Shown here: positions 62,119 through 64,000 of the stretch, piece after piece
How the letters are laid out: every line of letters starts with the position of its first letter
Numbering within the stretch: position 1 is the first letter of the stretch
Assembly (NCBI RefSeq): GCF_020181595.1
Contig: NZ_CP084028.1
Location: 510,867 to 574,866, forward strand
DNA length: 64,000 bases
Source of the DNA: [Mycobacterium] vasticus
Lineage (GTDB): Bacteria > Actinomycetota > Actinomycetes > Mycobacteriales > Mycobacteriaceae
Direction of reading: 5' to 3'
Translations under genes and position numbers: made by a program
Notes under the pieces: model-generated
The model's database searches: none
What the model saw: only the letters and a program-made list of their open reading frames with translations
Told to the model about the DNA's origin: nothing

Positions 62119-62733
62119 ATGGCGAATTCTGCTGCCCCACTTCCGTTCGCCCGCGCCCGTAGCGCGGCGCAGCGCCAGGACCGGCTGTCTCAATTGACCG
62201 CCGTGACGCGTGAGCTGCTGAGCGACATCCGAGCGGCAACGCTGACGTTGGGCGACGTGGCGGCGGCCGCCGGAATGGCCAAGTCAGGGATCCTGCGCTA
62301 CTGCGGCTCACGCGAGGCGCTGCTGCTGCGGGCGATGCATGAGGAGCACCTGGATTGGATCGACGCGCTCGCCGGCGAGCTTGCCCGCAGTGCACCCGCG
62401 GCTGCTCTGGCCCGCACCCTGGCGGCGCGGCCGGTGCTGTGCGACCTGATCGCGGCCTCGCCCGTGCTCATCGGCCGGCTCGGCCCCGACGAGATGCGGG
62501 TTCTGGCGGCTCAGGCGAACGACGCGCAGCGGCGACTAGGGGCGGCGCTGCGGCCGGGGATGCCGCTAATCGGGGATCAGCTGCCCGCGCTGACGGCGGC
62601 GGTGCACGCGTTTGTCGGCACCACCTGGGCGTGGACGAATCCGGATGCGGCGCAGCCGATGGTGACCGACTTCGAGACGACGGTCCTACGGTTGCTGCAG
62701 ATCTTCATCTCCGGGCTGCACGCCACCGGCTGA
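62119..62733 (+). CDS. TetR-family transcriptional regulator
   Basis: 204 residues from MANSAAPLPFARARSAAQRQDRLSQL. The DNA-binding domain is ATLTLGDVAAAAGMAKSGILRYCGSREALLLRAMHEEHLDWI, with a canonical TetR HTH; the C-terminal part is an Ala-rich helical ligand domain. It faces the SRPBCC gene across a 23-bp palindrome, so autorepression plus control of that gene is expected. Its last 48 bases overlap the convergent EcsC-like gene. Confidence 0.9.
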   Translation: MANSAAPLPFARARSAAQRQDRLSQLTAVTRELLSDIRAATLTLGDVAAAAGMAKSGILRYCGSREALLLRAMHEEHLDWIDALAGELARSAPAAALARTLAARPVLCDLIAASPVLIGRLGPDEMRVLAAQANDAQRRLGAALRPGMPLIGDQLPALTAAVHAFVGTTWAWTNPDAAQPMVTDFETTVLRLLQIFISGLHATG

Positions 62734-63762
62734 CCAGCCGTCAGACTCCGCCAGTTCCGCGTCGAGCACCTCGTCGATCAGCGGGATGTCGATGACGTCG
62801 TCGGAAGCCACGACCGGCGCCCACTGCGCGGCGTCCAGGTCGTGCTTCTCGGTGAGGAACCGCAGCCGGTAGGCGTGCTGAGCCCGCTCGAACGTCCGGT
62901 GCGCGATGCGGGCATTGAGGCCGCCGTTGACCACCGCACCGAGCACCGGAACAGCCTGCGCCAGTTTGCGTTTCGCGAGGCGAAAGCCCAGCGCGGTGGA
63001 TACCTGCTGAATCACGTTAGCCGCCTGGCGCTGTTCGAGGTGCTGCCAGCTTTCCCGGCGCATCATCTGCTGGGTCAGCCGCGACAGCGACGCCAGCGCG
63101 GCGGCCTTCTCTGCGGAGTTCCCTGCGACGGAATAGGCGATCACCCCGGTGGCGAACGCCTGCTCGTCCGGCTCGCGGACGTCGTAACCGTAGTGCGCCG
63201 CAACCAAAGCCACGATGCGGCCCATCCCGACCATGACCGCGGTGACGTCGGCGACCACCGCCGAAGCCGCTACCGTCAGGGTGGTGCCGCCGCTGACCGT
63301 GCTCGACACCGCCGCACTCGTGACCGCCAGCGATGACGCCGCGCCCTCGGCCACCGCCAGCGCGATGTAGCGCTCCTTGCGGCGAGGTACCGAACCGTCG
63401 CAGTGCCTCAGGTCGAGCCGACGGACATCGTCGTAGGACCCCACGGTGATGCCCTCGTCGGCGAACATCGCAAACACGTTGGCCGGCTTGACCGAATTGA
63501 GTCCCCGTTCGACCAGCACCGTGTGCAGGGTTTCCAGCGCCTTGGTGGTGAGCTGATCCAGCTTGCCGATGGCGGCGGTGGCACCCGGGACCTGCTCGAT
63601 GCCAGAGCGGAGTTGGGTGACCACCTGCTGGGCGCGGCCCAGGAGGCCCTGACTCAGACTCTCGAACGGCCCCGGAGGCTGCGTCGTGGTGGCCGCGTCC
63701 ACCAGGGCATCCCAGGCCCTGCGTTCGTAGCCGGACATGCCGGGCTGGATAGTCTGGGCCAC
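62686..63762 (-). CDS. EcsC-family protein
   Basis: 358 residues from GTG (VAQTIQPGMSGYERRAWDALVDAATTTQ). EcsC-type features are YERRAWDAL at the start, the long Ala/Val-rich hydrophobic middle (LAVAEGAASSLAVTSAAVSSTVSGGTTLTVAASAVVADVTAVMVGMGRIVALVAAHYGYD), and the C-terminal ALGFRLAKRKLAQAVPVLGAVVNGGLNARIAHRTFERAQHAYR. EcsC is encoded beside an ABC transporter in Bacillus, but stand-alone members like this one have no known function. The middle may associate with the membrane. The frame extends upstream without similarity. Confidence 0.85.
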   Translation of the reverse strand: MAQTIQPGMSGYERRAWDALVDAATTTQPPGPFESLSQGLLGRAQQVVTQLRSGIEQVPGATAAIGKLDQLTTKALETLHTVLVERGLNSVKPANVFAMFADEGITVGSYDDVRRLDLRHCDGSVPRRKERYIALAVAEGAASSLAVTSAAVSSTVSGGTTLTVAASAVVADVTAVMVGMGRIVALVAAHYGYDVREPDEQAFATGVIAYSVAGNSAEKAAALASLSRLTQQMMRRESWQHLEQRQAANVIQQVSTALGFRLAKRKLAQAVPVLGAVVNGGLNARIAHRTFERAQHAYRLRFLTEKHDLDAAQWAPVVASDDVIDIPLIDEVLDAELAESDGWSAGGVQPGDEDLQQP

Positions 63763-63927
63763 AAGCGAAATGCTACCGGCGCGGGGCAGCGCCGGCGGCC
63801 TGCTCCGCGGCCAACCGCGCTTGTTTGGCCGCCGCCGACATGGCACGCGACGGATCCGCAACAACCGCAAGAACATGGCTCGGTGAGGTGCGTCGGCAAC
63901 GTACGACCTGATCAATGCCACTGACCG

Positions 63928-63970
63928 CGCTCACTGAAATTCCCCACTGACGCTCATCGAAAATCCCCAC
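63928..63970 (-). repeat. tandem 20-bp repeats resembling IS21-family terminal repeats
   Basis: CGCTCACTGAAATTCCCCAC (63928-63947) and CGCTCATCGAAAATCCCCAC (63951-63970) agree at 17 of 20 positions with a 23-bp period. Read on the minus strand this is GTGGGGAwTTTCnnTGAGCG, which I recall as the multiple terminal repeats at the ends of actinobacterial IS21-like (istAB) elements. The element itself would extend beyond the window. Apart from these repeats, the bases from 63763 to the window edge hold only a short minus-strand frame (63773-63970) that I cannot support as a gene. Confidence 0.55.
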
Positions 63971-64000
63971 CCGTGTGGCTCCGCCGAGAAGGGCGGGCCG

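Overview
The window is GC-rich chromosomal DNA from a nontuberculous, probably rapid-growing mycobacterium (Mycolicibacterium-like). The evidence is an rpfB-type resuscitation factor, a SigL/RslA pair, a cAMP-binding lysine acetyltransferase, a PE-PPE domain hydrolase, a DUF732 secreted protein, and the block rplY-pth-pks16-ispE-ksgA-rpfB-tatD-metG-pabB-rsmI-pmt-alkB-KATmt. From memory that block follows the M. tuberculosis Rv1015c-Rv0998 order. No database search was possible; all homology calls are by eye.

Layout. 0-6 kb: tRNA-Tyr, a PPOX-like oxidoreductase, a membrane Ser/Thr kinase, a methyltransferase behind an IdeR-like iron box, DUF309-galT-galK as an overlapping operon, and a vapBC pair. 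6-16 kb: FAD monooxygenase with a flippase-like membrane protein that carries a degenerate kinase domain, an SDR, an ADP-ribosylhydrolase paired with an unknown protein, a thioesterase, a second RHH/PIN toxin pair, selO and a methyltransferase.

16-29 kb is the most striking part, an apparent SigL regulon packed into one locus. Five sites share TGAACC-N16-CGTnnC. They lie before (1) an MMPL transporter, (2) a type III PKS-ICMT-FAD oxidoreductase operon, (3) a ThDP enzyme-SRPBCC-KAS III-aminotransferase operon, (4) sigL-rslA itself, and (5) a two-gene operon. That last operon encodes an orphan sigma domain 4 protein (no domain 2) and, overlapping by ATGA, a single protein in which an RslA-like zinc anti-sigma domain is fused to a complete carotenoid cleavage dioxygenase. 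This sigma4 plus anti-sigma-dioxygenase pair is the best candidate for an undescribed system here.

29-37.8 kb: tandem trypsin-like secreted proteases (one with an apparent ATT start), a small membrane protein, an HNH gene truncated by an IS256-family insertion, then a lower-GC island with a methyltransferase and two tandem TPR/glycosyltransferase paralogues, one lacking its catalytic domain. 37.8-58.9 kb: the conserved core block, interrupted by three lineage-specific modules: PE-PPE plus a soluble kinase, an oxidoreductase plus ECF41 sigma factor, and tetR plus a DUF2236 oxygenase. The last module is bracketed by perfect 26-bp direct repeats. 59-64 kb: gdhA with a GlnR-like box, a 19-bp inverted repeat, a DUF732 protein, a higBA-type pair with a palindromic operator, SRPBCC/TetR divergent genes, an EcsC-like gene, and IS21-like terminal repeats at the right edge.
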